DNA of 64,000 bases from Propionibacteriaceae bacterium P6A17 (GCA_000619965.1 JHVD01000001.1:210895-274894); one strand, 5' to 3'. Numbered from the stretch's first letter, positions 20,018 through 29,636 are shown. Notes: generated from the letters alone by a model not told the origin. Program-made: numbers and translations.

Positions 20018-22174
20018 ATGTCGAGGGTGACGCTGCCGATCGAACAGGGCATGGACGATCAGCTGCCCGGCATCATCGAGCGCGTGGGCGCCGATGCGGT
20101 GCGCAACTCCGACGGCACGTGGCTCCCTGAGATCACCCCGCAGCTCGGCGTGAAGGTCTACGAGACCTACTTCCCCTCCCGCGGCGACCAGGACTTCGCC
20201 CTCGCGCACCTGCACTGCCGCCCGCGCTTCTACCTCATGAGCGAGCGCGTGACGGCCGGGGAACAGCCGCTCGCGATCGACATCATGCGCGGCTACTACG
20301 CGCTGCAGGTCGAGCCGGACCTCACCGACGTCGAACGCTGGTGGGAGGTGATCGACCGCACGACGGGCGAGGTCGTCGGCGCCGATGGCTGGTCCGTCGC
20401 CGGGACCGGCGCGGATGTCGTCGTGACGATCCAGCACCCCACGCCGTACCACGTGTACACCGTGAGCTTCCTCGCGTGGCAGTCGTGGGACTCCACGCAG
20501 ATGTACAACTACCTCACCAACAACTGGCAGGACGATCCGACGCGGGTGCGCGAGATCGGCTACGACGTGCGCGAGCCCGAGGTGTGGGACTTCATGCAGT
20601 CGTCGCTCAGGAGCTGGTGCGAGGCGCGGCCGGGGGTCGACGTCGTGCGCTTCACGACGTTCTTCTACCACTTCACGCTCGTGTTCAACGACGTCGCGAA
20701 GGAGAAGTTCGTCGACTGGTTCGGCTACTCCGCGAGCGTCTCGCCGCGCGCGATGGAGGCGTTCGAGGCGGAGACCGGCATCGCGCTCAGGGCGGAGGAC
20801 TTCGTCGACGAGGGCTACTACAACTGCTCCTTCCGCGTCCCGACGCCGACCTACCGCAAGTGGATCGACTTCCAGTCCCGCTTCGTCGCCGAGAAGGTGA
20901 AGGGCCTCGTCGACATCGTGCACGAACACGGCAAGGAAGCCCTCATGTTCCTGGGCGACACCTGGATGGGCACCGAGCCCTACGGTGAGCACTTCGCCTC
21001 CACAGGCCTGGACGGCGTGGTCGGCTCCGTCGGATCGGCCGCCACCTGCCGCATGATCTCCGACATCCCCGGCGTGAAATTCACCGAGGGCCGGTTCCTG
21101 CCGTACTTCTTCCCCGACGTGTTCCGCGAGGGCGGCGACCCGCTGGGGGAGGCCAACGACTCCTGGCTGCAGGCCCGCCGCGCGATCGCCCGTCGGCCGC
21201 TCGACCGCATCGGCTACGGCGGCTACCTGTCGCTCGCGACGAAGTTCCCCGACTTCATGGCGCGCGTCGAGGAGATCTGCGACGAGTTCCGCTCCATCCA
21301 CGAGCTGGGCGGCGGCCACCTCCCGAAGAGCGCGCCGATCCGCGTCGGCATCCTCAACGCGTGGGGGAGCCTGCGCACCTGGCAGACGCACATGGTCGCG
21401 CACGCACTCTGGTACAAGCAGATCTACTCCTACCTCGGCGTCCTCGAGTCGCTCGCCGGCCTGCCGTTCGAACTCACCTTCCTGAGCTTCGACGATGCCC
21501 GTGCCGGAGCGCTCGACGGGCTCGACGTCGTGCTCAACATCGGGGCCGCGCACACCGCCTTCTCCGGCGGCGACGAGTGGCTCGACCCTGCGTTGGCCGT
21601 TGCCGTGCGGCGGTTCGTCGCCTCCGGAGGCGGCCTCATCGGCGTCGGCGAGCCCTCCGCGGCGCTCGCGAACGGCGCCTACTTCCAGCTGTCCGACGTC
21701 CTGGGCGTCGACAAGGAGCTCGGGCTCTCCCAGTCCACCGACCGGTACCCGGTGGAGCAGCCCGAGCACTTCATCACCACCGACCTCGACGACGCCCTGG
21801 ACGTCGGCGAGGGGGCGGGCGACATCTTCGCGATGGGTCGCGCGACGCAGATCCTCCGGCTGCGCGGGCAGTCGGTGGACCTGGCGGCGTCGACCTTCGG
21901 GAAGGGCCGATCCGTCTACATCGCAGGCCTGCCGTACTCGCCGGTCAACGCCCGCTTGCTGCACCGCGCGATCCACTGGGCCGCGGCGCAGGAGGAGGCG
22001 TTCGACGACCTCGTGCCGTCGAACCCGCTGGTGGAGGCGGCGGTCTTCGAGGAGACCCGCAAGGTGCTCCTCATGAATCTCGCCAAGGAGCCGGTCACCA
22101 CCCGGATCCGCGGTGTCGACGTGGACCTCGCGGCGATGCAGTCGCGCTGGCTCGACGCCGACGAACTCGGCTGA
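20018..22174 (+). CDS. lnpA: GH112 galacto-N-biose/lacto-N-biose phosphorylase
   Basis: Phosphorolyses Gal-beta-1,3-GalNAc or Gal-beta-1,3-GlcNAc to galactose 1-phosphate and the N-acetylhexosamine in the cytoplasm, saving one ATP per sugar. The 718 residues have family length, no signal peptide, and conserved stretches such as ITPQLGVKVYETYFPSRGDQ near the start, FLAWQSWDSTQMYNYLTNNW, and FLGDTWMGTEPYGEHF, whose Asp is the probable catalytic acid by family comparison. The ATG at 20018 follows GAGGAGG; the frame is open upstream into the promoter. It acts on the disaccharide released by the GH101 enzyme next door. Preference between the two disaccharides cannot be read from sequence. Confidence 0.93.
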   Translation: MSRVTLPIEQGMDDQLPGIIERVGADAVRNSDGTWLPEITPQLGVKVYETYFPSRGDQDFALAHLHCRPRFYLMSERVTAGEQPLAIDIMRGYYALQVEPDLTDVERWWEVIDRTTGEVVGADGWSVAGTGADVVVTIQHPTPYHVYTVSFLAWQSWDSTQMYNYLTNNWQDDPTRVREIGYDVREPEVWDFMQSSLRSWCEARPGVDVVRFTTFFYHFTLVFNDVAKEKFVDWFGYSASVSPRAMEAFEAETGIALRAEDFVDEGYYNCSFRVPTPTYRKWIDFQSRFVAEKVKGLVDIVHEHGKEALMFLGDTWMGTEPYGEHFASTGLDGVVGSVGSAATCRMISDIPGVKFTEGRFLPYFFPDVFREGGDPLGEANDSWLQARRAIARRPLDRIGYGGYLSLATKFPDFMARVEEICDEFRSIHELGGGHLPKSAPIRVGILNAWGSLRTWQTHMVAHALWYKQIYSYLGVLESLAGLPFELTFLSFDDARAGALDGLDVVLNIGAAHTAFSGGDEWLDPALAVAVRRFVASGGGLIGVGEPSAALANGAYFQLSDVLGVDKELGLSQSTDRYPVEQPEHFITTDLDDALDVGEGAGDIFAMGRATQILRLRGQSVDLAASTFGKGRSVYIAGLPYSPVNARLLHRAIHWAAAQEEAFDDLVPSNPLVEAAVFEETRKVLLMNLAKEPVTTRIRGVDVDLAAMQSRWLDADELG

Positions 22175-22181
22175 CGCGCCC

Positions 22182-22213
22182 GGCGGGTCGCCCCGGAAAG
22201 CCGGGAACCCGTC
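22182..22213 (+). terminator. Hairpin after lnpA, overlapping the next promoter
   Basis: Outer arms GGCGGGT (22182-22188) and ACCCGTC (22207-22213) enclose an inner CCCGG/CCGGG stem with an AAAG loop. It may terminate lnpA transcripts. It lies immediately before the TAGAAT -10 (22226-22231) of the transporter genes. Confidence 0.55.
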
Positions 22214-22225
22214 GGCAGCGACGCC

Positions 22226-22231
22226 TAGAAT
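22226..22231 (+). promoter_or_regulatory. -10 hexamer of the sugar ABC operon
   Basis: TAGAAT about 50 bases before the binding-protein gene. The hexamer 17 bases upstream is GGGAAC, not a normal -35. No TGyAAACGTT operator is present, but ATTCGCTCA at 22243-22251 also occurs in the upstream module of lnpA (19865-19873), a weak hint of common control. Confidence 0.5.
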
Positions 22232-22280
22232 GCTCTCCCGGCATTCGCTCAAGGATCAACGATGATTGGGGAATCCAACA

Positions 22281-23639
22281 ATGAAGAAGGCTATGACGAA
22301 GTCCGTGGCGCTGCTCGCAGTCGCCACCCTTGGGCTCTCGGCGTGCGCCGGCTCCGGCAGCGACACCACGTCGCCCAAGGCCGGCGAGTCCTCGCCCGCG
22401 ATGAGCGAGAAGGCGTCCGAGCCAGCCAAGACCGGCGAGAAGGTGGAGATCCAGTACATCCACCGCCTGCCCGACGGCAAGGACATGACGCCGGTCCAGA
22501 AGATCGTCGACAAGTGGAACGCCGAGCACCCGAACATCCAGGTGAAGCCCACCAAGTTCGACGGCAAGGCCAACGAGCTCATCACCAAGCTGCAGCAGGA
22601 CGTCCAGGCCGGCAGCGCCGCCTGCCTCGCGCAGGTGGGCTACGGCGAGGTGCCCGAGCTGTTCGTCAAGGGCATGTTCGAGGACGTCACCGCCGAGGTC
22701 GAGAAGTACAAGGAGCCCTTCGCCGACGGCGCCGTGGCGCTGATGACCGTCGGTGGCAAGGCCGTCGGCCTGCCGCAGGACGTCGGCCCGCTGATCTACA
22801 TGTACAACACCGCCGAGTTCGAGAAGCTCGGCATCAAGGCCCCGACGACGCTCGACGAGTTCAAGGCCGCCGCGGCGAAGGCTGCGGCGCAGGGCAAGTA
22901 CATCGCGGCCTTCACGCCCGACGAGGCCGGCTACTGGCTGTCCGCGCAGGCCGCCGCCGCTGGGGCCGCGTGGTACAAGGCAGAGAACGACCAGTGGGTC
23001 GTCGCGGCCAACGACGACAAGTCCAAGGTCGTCGCCGACTTCTGGCAGGAGAACCTCGACAAGAAGCAGGTCCTCGTGACCCCGCGCTGGAACGAGTCCT
23101 TCGACAAGGCCTTGACCGGCGGCCAGCTCATCGGCCACTTCGCCGCAGCCTGGGAGGTCGGCTTCGCGCTCGACGTCCTCGACGGCACCCCGTACGAGGG
23201 CCAGTGGCGCGTCGCGCAGCTGCCGGACTTCGGCGCCGGCATGAAGACTGGCCCCGACGGCGGCTCCGGCGTCGCGGTCATGAAGGGCTGCAAGCACAAG
23301 GCCGAGGCCATGGAATTCAACGCCTGGTTCAACACCCAGATCGAGGACCTCGCGACCCAGGGCCTCGTCGTCGCGACGAAGCAGGCCCCGAAGAACCCGG
23401 AGAAGTGGCTGCGCCAGTTCGGCAAGCAGGACGTCCAGTCCGAGCTCGCCAAGGCGGCCACGGCCATGAACCCGGACTTCGTCTACGCACCCGGCTTCTC
23501 GTCGGTCGTCACCCCGATGGTGGAGGCCGCGACGAAGGCCGGCGCAGGTAGCGCGAAGGTCGCCGACATCTTCACCGCGGCGCAGGACGCATCCGTGAAG
23601 ACGCTGAAGGCCGCCGGTCTGCCGGTGGCCAACGGCTGA
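22281..23639 (+). CDS. Sugar ABC transporter substrate-binding lipoprotein
   Basis: Extracytoplasmic binding protein of a carbohydrate (CUT1) importer. The 452 residues start with a lipoprotein signal: hydrophobic stretch followed by LGLSAC, lipidated at Cys22. A serine/glycine-rich linker and the family 1 binding-protein fold follow (QDVGPLIYMYNTAEFEKLG, WEVGFALDVLDG). The ATG at 22281 is chosen because the signal peptide begins there; an ATG five codons upstream is also possible. Two permease genes follow. Between GH101, the GH112 phosphorylase and these permeases, the likely cargo is galacto-N-biose or lacto-N-biose; that is inference from context. Confidence 0.88.
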   Translation: MKKAMTKSVALLAVATLGLSACAGSGSDTTSPKAGESSPAMSEKASEPAKTGEKVEIQYIHRLPDGKDMTPVQKIVDKWNAEHPNIQVKPTKFDGKANELITKLQQDVQAGSAACLAQVGYGEVPELFVKGMFEDVTAEVEKYKEPFADGAVALMTVGGKAVGLPQDVGPLIYMYNTAEFEKLGIKAPTTLDEFKAAAAKAAAQGKYIAAFTPDEAGYWLSAQAAAAGAAWYKAENDQWVVAANDDKSKVVADFWQENLDKKQVLVTPRWNESFDKALTGGQLIGHFAAAWEVGFALDVLDGTPYEGQWRVAQLPDFGAGMKTGPDGGSGVAVMKGCKHKAEAMEFNAWFNTQIEDLATQGLVVATKQAPKNPEKWLRQFGKQDVQSELAKAATAMNPDFVYAPGFSSVVTPMVEAATKAGAGSAKVADIFTAAQDASVKTLKAAGLPVANG

Positions 23640-23651
23640 TCGAACCCGTGC

Positions 23652-23683
23652 GTGGCCGGGTCCCCTCCTGAGGGCCCGGCCAC
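23652..23683 (+). terminator. Intercistronic stem-loop after the binding-protein gene
   Basis: GTGGCCGGG (23652-23660) pairs with CCCGGCCAC (23675-23683), extended inside by CCC/GGG after one unpaired base. It sits between the binding-protein gene and its permeases. Such hairpins often partly terminate or protect the upstream message so that the binding protein is made in excess. Confidence 0.6.
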
Positions 23684-23701
23684 CACCTCGAGGAGAGCAA
23701 C

Positions 23702-24616
23702 ATGGCTGGCAAGAAGCGCACGAGCAGGCAGGCGCGTCACCAGGCGGTGACGGGGTGGGCGTTCGCGCTCCCGTTCTTCCTTCTCTTCATCGTCGTGTTC
23801 ATGGCGCCGATCGCGGTGTCTGTCTACAAGGCGTTCTACAAGCTGCAGGCCGGAGGCGGCCTCTACGGCGGAGGCGAGCCGACGAACCAATTCGTCGGAT
23901 TCCAGAACTTCGTCGACGCCGCGTCGAACCCCGGCTTCTGGACGGGCATGCTGCACGTCATCGCGTTCGGCGCCTTCCAGATCCCGATCATGATCCTCGG
24001 CGCGCTCGCGCTGGCCCTGCTGCTCGACTCGTTCCTCATCCGCAGGCCCGGCCCCTGGCGCCTGCTGTTCTTCCTGCCGTACGCCGTGCCCGGCCTGATC
24101 GCCGCGATCATGTGGGGCTACATGTACATCCCCGAGATCTCGCCGTTCGCGGGCAACCTCCCGCAGCTCGACGGCCACCCGTTCTTCCTCGCGCCGAGCA
24201 CGATCCTGTTCTCGATGGCCAACATGACCACCTGGACGTTCATGGGCTACAACATGCTGATCTTCCTCGCCGCGCTGCAGTCGATCCCGCACGACCTCTA
24301 CGAAGCAGCCCGCATCGACGGCGCGACCGGCTGGCAGATCACCACCAAGATCAAGATCCCGATGGTCCGCGGTGCCGCGCTGCTCGCAGTGCTGCTGTCG
24401 ATCATCGGCACCATCCAGCTCTTCAACGAGCCGACGGTCCTGCGCAGCATCGCGACGTGGATCCCGGCCGACTACACACCCATGACCCTGACGTACGACA
24501 CGCTCTACCAGCTCTCCGGCGGGCACGGTCCCGCCTCGGCGACCTCCATCCTCATGGCGCTGATCGCCGGCGTGCTGGCCGTCGTGTACTTCCTGGCACA
24601 GAGGAAGGTGGACTGA
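23702..24616 (+). CDS. Sugar ABC transporter permease (MalF-like)
   Basis: First of two membrane subunits of the CUT1 importer. The 304 residues contain about six hydrophobic helices; the first follows a short basic cytoplasmic start (KKRTSRQARHQAVTGWAF). The coupling motif EAARIDGATGWQITTKIKIP, which contacts the ATPase, is at about residue 200. The ATG at 23702 follows CGAGGAGAG. The second permease gene starts one base after the stop. No ATP-binding subunit is encoded nearby, so a shared MsmK-type ATPase elsewhere in the genome must energise it. Confidence 0.92.
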   Translation: MAGKKRTSRQARHQAVTGWAFALPFFLLFIVVFMAPIAVSVYKAFYKLQAGGGLYGGGEPTNQFVGFQNFVDAASNPGFWTGMLHVIAFGAFQIPIMILGALALALLLDSFLIRRPGPWRLLFFLPYAVPGLIAAIMWGYMYIPEISPFAGNLPQLDGHPFFLAPSTILFSMANMTTWTFMGYNMLIFLAALQSIPHDLYEAARIDGATGWQITTKIKIPMVRGAALLAVLLSIIGTIQLFNEPTVLRSIATWIPADYTPMTLTYDTLYQLSGGHGPASATSILMALIAGVLAVVYFLAQRKVD

Positions 24617-24617
24617 C

Positions 24618-25520
24618 ATGACCGCCAAGGCCGAGGGTGCCCGTCGGGGCTTCCGCGAATCCATCGAGGGCCTCCCGCCGCGCTCGATCGCCCCGACGAA
24701 GACCGCGCGCGTGCTCACGAACGTGCTGCTGGGGTTCGTCGCGCTGTACTTCCTGCTGCCGATCGCGTGGATGGTGATCGCGTCGTCGAAGTCCAACCAC
24801 GACCTCGTCACGACGCCCGGGTTCGCGTTCGCGGACCTCAACTGGGGCCTCAACTGGGCTTCCCTGATGCAGTGGACCGGCGACCTCTTCCCGCGCTGGG
24901 TGCTCAACTCGCTGTTCTACTCGACGACGGCCGCCGTCGTCGGGACGCTCATCTCGGTGGCGTGCGGCTACGCACTGGCGAAGTTCGCGTTCCCGGGGAG
25001 GAAAATGCTGCTCGGCACGATCATGACGGGCCTGCTCATGCCCGTCGCGCTGCTGACGATCCCGCTCTACATGATGTTCCACGGCATGGGGCTCGTGGAC
25101 ACGGTCTGGGCCATCCTCATCCCCTCGATGGTGAGCCCGTTCGGTGTGTTCCTCGGCAACGTCTACGCGACGTCGTCGGTGCCCACCGAGCTGCTCGAGG
25201 CGGCCCGCATCGACGGCGCGGGGGAGTTCCGCATCTTCTTCACGATGGTGCTGCGCCTGCTCGCGCCGGCCATGGTGACGATCTTCCTGTTCATCTTCGT
25301 GGCGACGTGGAACAACTTCCTCCTGCCGCTCATGATGATCAGCAAGCCGGAGCTCAAGCCGGTCACGCTCGGCCTCTACGGCATGATGAGCTACTTCAGC
25401 CCCGACAAGGGCGCGGTGATCCTTGGTGCCCTGCTGGGCGTCGTGCCGCTCGTCATCCTGTTCCTCGTGCTGCAGCGTTTCTGGCAGTCGGGCCTTGCCG
25501 CCGGAGCGGTCAAGGGCTGA
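24618..25520 (+). CDS. Sugar ABC transporter permease (MalG-like)
   Basis: Second membrane subunit of the CUT1 importer, 300 residues with about six hydrophobic helices after a 30-residue cytoplasmic start. The ATPase-contact motif LEAARIDGAGEFRIFF is at about residue 195. The ATG at 24618 comes one base after the stop of the first permease, so translation is coupled. The operon ends before the hairpin at 25542. Confidence 0.92.
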   Translation: MTAKAEGARRGFRESIEGLPPRSIAPTKTARVLTNVLLGFVALYFLLPIAWMVIASSKSNHDLVTTPGFAFADLNWGLNWASLMQWTGDLFPRWVLNSLFYSTTAAVVGTLISVACGYALAKFAFPGRKMLLGTIMTGLLMPVALLTIPLYMMFHGMGLVDTVWAILIPSMVSPFGVFLGNVYATSSVPTELLEAARIDGAGEFRIFFTMVLRLLAPAMVTIFLFIFVATWNNFLLPLMMISKPELKPVTLGLYGMMSYFSPDKGAVILGALLGVVPLVILFLVLQRFWQSGLAAGAVKG

Positions 25521-25541
25521 ACCGAGCCGTCGGGAACCGGG

Positions 25542-25577
25542 GCGGGGGCACTAGGCTTGAGGCTCTGGTGCCCCCGC
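25542..25577 (+). terminator. Hairpin ending the transporter operon, with the ilvD -10 in its loop
   Basis: Arms GCGGGGGCAC (25542-25551) and GTGCCCCCGC (25568-25577) enclose a 16-base loop that contains TAGGCT (25552-25557), the probable -10 of ilvD. Transcripts arriving from upstream include both arms and can fold; transcripts starting at the ilvD promoter lack the left arm. Confidence 0.55.
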
Positions 25578-25602
25578 GCCACGTATGAGCCCAGGAGGAA
25601 CA

Positions 25603-27447
25603 GTGCCCGAACTCAGGTCCCGTACCAGCACCCACGGCCGCAACATGGCCGGCGCCCGTGCGCTCTGGCGCGCCACCGGCATCGGCGAGGGAGACTTCGG
25701 CAAGCCGATCATCGCCGTCGCCAATTCCTTCACGCAGTTCGTGCCCGGTCACGTGCACCTGCGCGACATGGGACGGCTCGTCAGCGACTCGATCAAGGAG
25801 GCGGGCGCGATCGGCCGCGAGTTCAACACGATCGCCGTCGACGACGGCATCGCCATGGGCCACGGCGGCATGCTCTACTCGCTGCCGAGCCGCGAGCTGA
25901 TCGCCGACTCGATCGAGTACATGGTCAACGCCCACTGCGCCGACGCGCTCGTGTGCATCTCCAACTGCGACAAGATCACGCCCGGCATGTTTCTGGCCGC
26001 GCTCAGGCTCAACATCCCGACGGTGTTCGTCTCCGGCGGCCCCATGGAGTCCGGCAAGGCCGTGGCCAAGGACGACGGCACCGTCACCAGCAACCTCAAC
26101 CTGATCCACCCGATGGCTGCCGCGGTGGATGCGAGCATCTCCGACGACGAACTCGCCCGGATGGAGGCCAACGCCTGCCCGACGTGCGGCTCCTGCTCGG
26201 GCATGTTCACGGCCAACTCGATGAACTGCCTGCTGGAGGCGATCGGCCTCGCGCTGCCCGGCAACGGCTCGACGCTCGCCACCCACGCCGCGCGCAAGGG
26301 GCTGTTCGAGGGCGCGGGCCGGCTCATCGTCGAGCTTGTCAAGCGCTACTACGAGGGCGGCGACGAGTCCGTCCTGCCGCGCTCGGTGGCCACCAAGGCG
26401 GCGTTCACCAACGCCATGAAGCTCGACGTCGCCATGGGTGGCTCGACGAACACCGTCCTGCACCTGCTCGCCGCGGCCCAGGAAGCCGGCGTCGACTTCA
26501 CGATGGACGACATCGACCGCATCAGCCGCGACGTGCCGTGCATCGCCAAGGTGGCGCCCAACTCCGACCGCTACCACATGGAGGACGTGCACCGCGCCGG
26601 TGGCATTCCCGCGCTGCTCGGCGAGCTGCACCGCGCCGGCAAGCTCGACGACCAGGTCACCTGCCTGCACTCGTCGTCCCTGCAGCAGTGGCTCGACGAC
26701 TGGGACATCCGCGGTGGCAAGGCCAAGCAGGAGGCGATCGACCTCTTCCTCGCCGCGCCGGGCGGGGTGCGCACCACCGAGGCCTTCTCGACGGACAACC
26801 GCTGGGAGTCGCTCGACACCGACGCGGAGCACGGCTGCATTCGTTCCTTGGAGCACGCCTACACGGCCGACGGCGGGCTCGCCGTGCTGAAAGGCAACCT
26901 GGCCCCCGACGGAGCCATCGTGAAGACCGCGGGCGTCCCCGAGGCGCAGTGGGAGTTCACGGGCACGGCCGTGGTCACCGAGAGCGAGCAGGAGGCCGTC
27001 GACGCCATCCTCGGCGGCCGGGTGCGGGAGGGCGACTTCGTCGTCGTGCGCTACGAGGGGCCGAAGGGCGGGCCGGGCATGCAGGAGATGCTGTACCCGA
27101 CGTCGTATCTGAAGGGCGTGGGCCTCGGGCCGAAGTGCGCGCTCGTCACCGACGGGCGCTTCTCGGGCGGCTCGTCGGGGCTGTCCATCGGCCACGTGTC
27201 TCCCGAGGCTGCCTCGGGCGGCGCGATCGGCCTCGTCGAAGACGGCGACACCATCACCGTGTCGATCCCCGCGCGCTCCATCACCCTGAACGTCCCCGAC
27301 GAGGAGCTGGCCCGTCGCCGCGCCGCGGCCGACGAGGCCGGGTGGCGGCCGCGGGATCGGCAGCGGCCGGTGTCCCAGGCGCTGCGCATCTACGGTGCGT
27401 TGGCGCAGTCGGCCGACAAAGGTGCGGCGCGCCGCTTCGACGGCTGA
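25603..27447 (+). CDS. ilvD: Dihydroxy-acid dehydratase
   Basis: Iron-sulfur enzyme of isoleucine, valine and pantothenate precursor synthesis; dehydrates 2,3-dihydroxy acids to 2-oxo acids. Its 614 residues follow the E. coli IlvD pattern closely: [18 protein letters not shown] at the start, [12 protein letters not shown] and [19 protein letters not shown] with the cluster-binding cysteines, and the C-terminal [19 protein letters not shown]. An ATG at 25585 is in frame, but the GTG at 25603 follows AGGAGG closely and gives the N-terminus MPELRS seen in the family. No other branched-chain genes are adjacent; it is convergent with corA. Confidence 0.95.
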   Translation: MPELRSRTSTHGRNMAGARALWRATGIGEGDFGKPIIAVANSFTQFVPGHVHLRDMGRLVSDSIKEAGAIGREFNTIAVDDGIAMGHGGMLYSLPSRELIADSIEYMVNAHCADALVCISNCDKITPGMFLAALRLNIPTVFVSGGPMESGKAVAKDDGTVTSNLNLIHPMAAAVDASISDDELARMEANACPTCGSCSGMFTANSMNCLLEAIGLALPGNGSTLATHAARKGLFEGAGRLIVELVKRYYEGGDESVLPRSVATKAAFTNAMKLDVAMGGSTNTVLHLLAAAQEAGVDFTMDDIDRISRDVPCIAKVAPNSDRYHMEDVHRAGGIPALLGELHRAGKLDDQVTCLHSSSLQQWLDDWDIRGGKAKQEAIDLFLAAPGGVRTTEAFSTDNRWESLDTDAEHGCIRSLEHAYTADGGLAVLKGNLAPDGAIVKTAGVPEAQWEFTGTAVVTESEQEAVDAILGGRVREGDFVVVRYEGPKGGPGMQEMLYPTSYLKGVGLGPKCALVTDGRFSGGSSGLSIGHVSPEAASGGAIGLVEDGDTITVSIPARSITLNVPDEELARRRAAADEAGWRPRDRQRPVSQALRIYGALAQSADKGAARRFDG

Positions 27448-27501
27448 GGCCGCGCCCGCCCGCCTGGGCCCGCGCTGCGGGACGACGGCGGGGCACTTCG
27501 G

Positions 27502-28557
27502 CTACAGCCAGCGTTGTGTCTTGAAGATCGCCCACATCCCGAGCGCGGAGGCGAGCATGAGGCCGAGGGCCCACGGGTAGCCGGCAGCCCAGTGCAGCTC
27601 CGGCATGCGGTCGAAGTTCATGCCGTAGATGCCGGTGACCAGCGTGGGCAGGAACAGCACGCCCGCCCACGCGGCGATCCGACGCGCGTCCTCGGCCTGT
27701 TTCAGCGACGCTTCGCTCATCTGCCGCATCTGTTCGTTGCTCACCTGGGACTGGAGCGCCAGGTGGAGATTCAGCACGCCGACGAGCGCCTCCCGCATGG
27801 ACTCGATCCGCTCCGTGATCTGCGTGACGTGGTCCTCGATGTCGCGCAGTTGTTGGCGAAGGTCGTCGTCGGCGCGATAGAAGACGCGATCGTGGCGAAG
27901 CGCGGCGATCACCTCGTCGACGGGGCGCACCGCGCGCTGGAAGTCGATCACCTCGCGGGTGAGCTGGTAGATGCGCTTCGAGACGTCGGAGTTGCCGGTG
28001 AACACCTCGGCGTCGATTTCGTCGATGTCGTTGTCGATGCCGCCGACGACGGGCATGTACCCGTCGACGACGCTGTCCAGCAGCCGCATGAGGATGAGTC
28101 CCGGTCCGAGGGCGAGCACCTCGGGCTGCGCCTCGAGCTCCGCGCGGATGCGGGCGAGGTCGGGGCCTTCGGAGTGGCGGACGGTGATGAGCACGCGCTC
28201 GCCGACGAAGGCGTGGATCTCCCCGAAGTCGACGGATTCCCTGAGGTCGTCGTAATGGGCGGCCCGGAGGACGAGGAACAGCGTGTCGTCGTAGCGTTCC
28301 AGCTTCGGCCGCTGGTGCGCGATCACGGTGTCCTCGACGGCGAGCTCCGGCAGCGCGAAGCGACGCGCGAGGACGTCCATGTCGTCGGCGGAGGGGCGGT
28401 GCAGGTCGAGCCACGCGAAGGCCTCCTGCCGCTGCTCGAGCAGGTGGACGGCGTCGTCGACGCTCGCCGCCGTCGCGATCCGCTCGCCGTCGACGTAGAG
28501 GCCGGCGTCCGCCAGGGAGCACTCGGTGCCCGCAGGGGGCGGGGTCTGGCCGGTCAT
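27502..28557 (-). CDS. corA: CorA-type magnesium/cobalt transporter
   Basis: Pentameric divalent-cation channel of the inner membrane. The 351-residue protein has a large soluble N-terminal funnel domain rich in charged helices and two C-terminal membrane helices. The signature GMN is present in YGMNFDRMPEL in the loop between them, and the chain ends FKTQRWL. AGGAGG five bases before the ATG at 28557 fixes the start; a 22-codon extension upstream is not needed. The gene is divergent from the following YbjN-like gene. Mg2+ is the usual substrate of the family; ion selectivity cannot be read here. Confidence 0.92.
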   Translation of the reverse strand: MTGQTPPPAGTECSLADAGLYVDGERIATAASVDDAVHLLEQRQEAFAWLDLHRPSADDMDVLARRFALPELAVEDTVIAHQRPKLERYDDTLFLVLRAAHYDDLRESVDFGEIHAFVGERVLITVRHSEGPDLARIRAELEAQPEVLALGPGLILMRLLDSVVDGYMPVVGGIDNDIDEIDAEVFTGNSDVSKRIYQLTREVIDFQRAVRPVDEVIAALRHDRVFYRADDDLRQQLRDIEDHVTQITERIESMREALVGVLNLHLALQSQVSNEQMRQMSEASLKQAEDARRIAAWAGVLFLPTLVTGIYGMNFDRMPELHWAAGYPWALGLMLASALGMWAIFKTQRWL

Positions 28558-28670
28558 GGTTGCCTCCTGAAGGGTCCGCGGGCGGTTCGGGGGCGGGCGG
28601 GCCCCGACGCGTATGGTACGCACCCCGCCGACGACGCGCCCTGCTAGGTTGGTCGAGGGAGGACAAAGGC

Positions 28671-29573
28671 ATGGATCTCGAGAACTTCGACATCGACTCG
28701 ACCACCGTCGAGGCGTGGGACGCCTTCACGGCCAACTTGGCCGAGGTGCTGTCCGTGATGGACGACGCGTCCGACCTGACGATCGCCGTGGCGCGGGGCC
28801 TCGCCGAGGGGGACGTGCCCGCGATCCGCTTCGACGTGGCGGGCGCGACGGTGACCGCGACGATCCGCGCCGGCCGCACGGCCCCGGGGGAGACGGACCC
28901 GGCCGACGACGAGCGCCCGCTGCTCGTCGACCTGGGCTGGCAGGCGCCCGACGACCGCCAGCCCACCTTCCACGCCGCCTGCGACCAGGAGGAGACGGAG
29001 CCGCTCGCCGCGCTCACGAGCGCCACGATGCAGGAGATCTTCGACGTCATCCACCCGGTGTTCCTGGAGCCCGACCACCTGCGCGAGATCCTGCGCGGCA
29101 CGGAGTCGTGGCAGACGACGCCGCGCCCCTCGCCGACGGAGCAGGACGTCGCCCTCATGCCCGCCGACCGCGCAGATCTGGACCGCATCGTCGACGACCT
29201 GCTCGAACGCAGCTTCGGGCATCCTGCGCTGCGCAACCCCGACGGGGAGGTGGCGATCCGCGTCGGGTCGACGATCATCTTCCTGCGCTCCACGCCGGAC
29301 GCACAGGAGCTCGTCGTGTTCTCCCCGCTCGTGCACGACGTCGCCGGCCGGTCGCGCGCCTGCGAGGTGCTCAACGACCTCAACGTCGAGGCCCGCTACG
29401 GCCGATTCGCGCTCCACAAGGACCGGGTCTACGTCCAGATGTCGGTCGACGCGCGCCCCTTCGTGCCCGCGCACCTCGTGCACGCGCTGCGGCTCGTCGC
29501 GCACGTCGCCGACGGCATCGACGACGACCTTGCGGCAAAGCTCGGCGGGCGCACCACGTTCCCGTCCACCTGA
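28671..29573 (+). CDS. YbjN/type III chaperone-like fold protein
   Basis: Conserved actinobacterial hypothetical protein of 300 residues, soluble, acidic, without signal or membrane segment. The C-terminal half (about 170-290, FGHPALRNPDGEVAIRVGST through VYVQMSVDARPF) looks like the YbjN/type III secretion chaperone-like fold, and the N-terminal half may be a diverged second copy. No catalytic motif is visible. A TAGGTT -10 lies at 28645-28650 and GAGGGAGGAC precedes the ATG at 28671. Function unknown; the fold suggests protein binding. Confidence 0.72.
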   Translation: MDLENFDIDSTTVEAWDAFTANLAEVLSVMDDASDLTIAVARGLAEGDVPAIRFDVAGATVTATIRAGRTAPGETDPADDERPLLVDLGWQAPDDRQPTFHAACDQEETEPLAALTSATMQEIFDVIHPVFLEPDHLREILRGTESWQTTPRPSPTEQDVALMPADRADLDRIVDDLLERSFGHPALRNPDGEVAIRVGSTIIFLRSTPDAQELVVFSPLVHDVAGRSRACEVLNDLNVEARYGRFALHKDRVYVQMSVDARPFVPAHLVHALRLVAHVADGIDDDLAAKLGGRTTFPST

Positions 29574-29623
29574 CCGTCCCCGCCCAGCATCCGTAGGCGC
29601 ACCGCGGCCGCGGCGGCACGCAC

Positions 29624-29636
29624 TAGACTGGGCGCA
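29624..29636 (+). promoter_or_regulatory. Leaderless promoter (-10 TAGACT)
   Basis: TAGACT at 29624-29629 is followed by six bases and then the ATG of the flavin split-barrel gene, with no ribosome site in between, as expected for a leaderless message. Confidence 0.55.
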
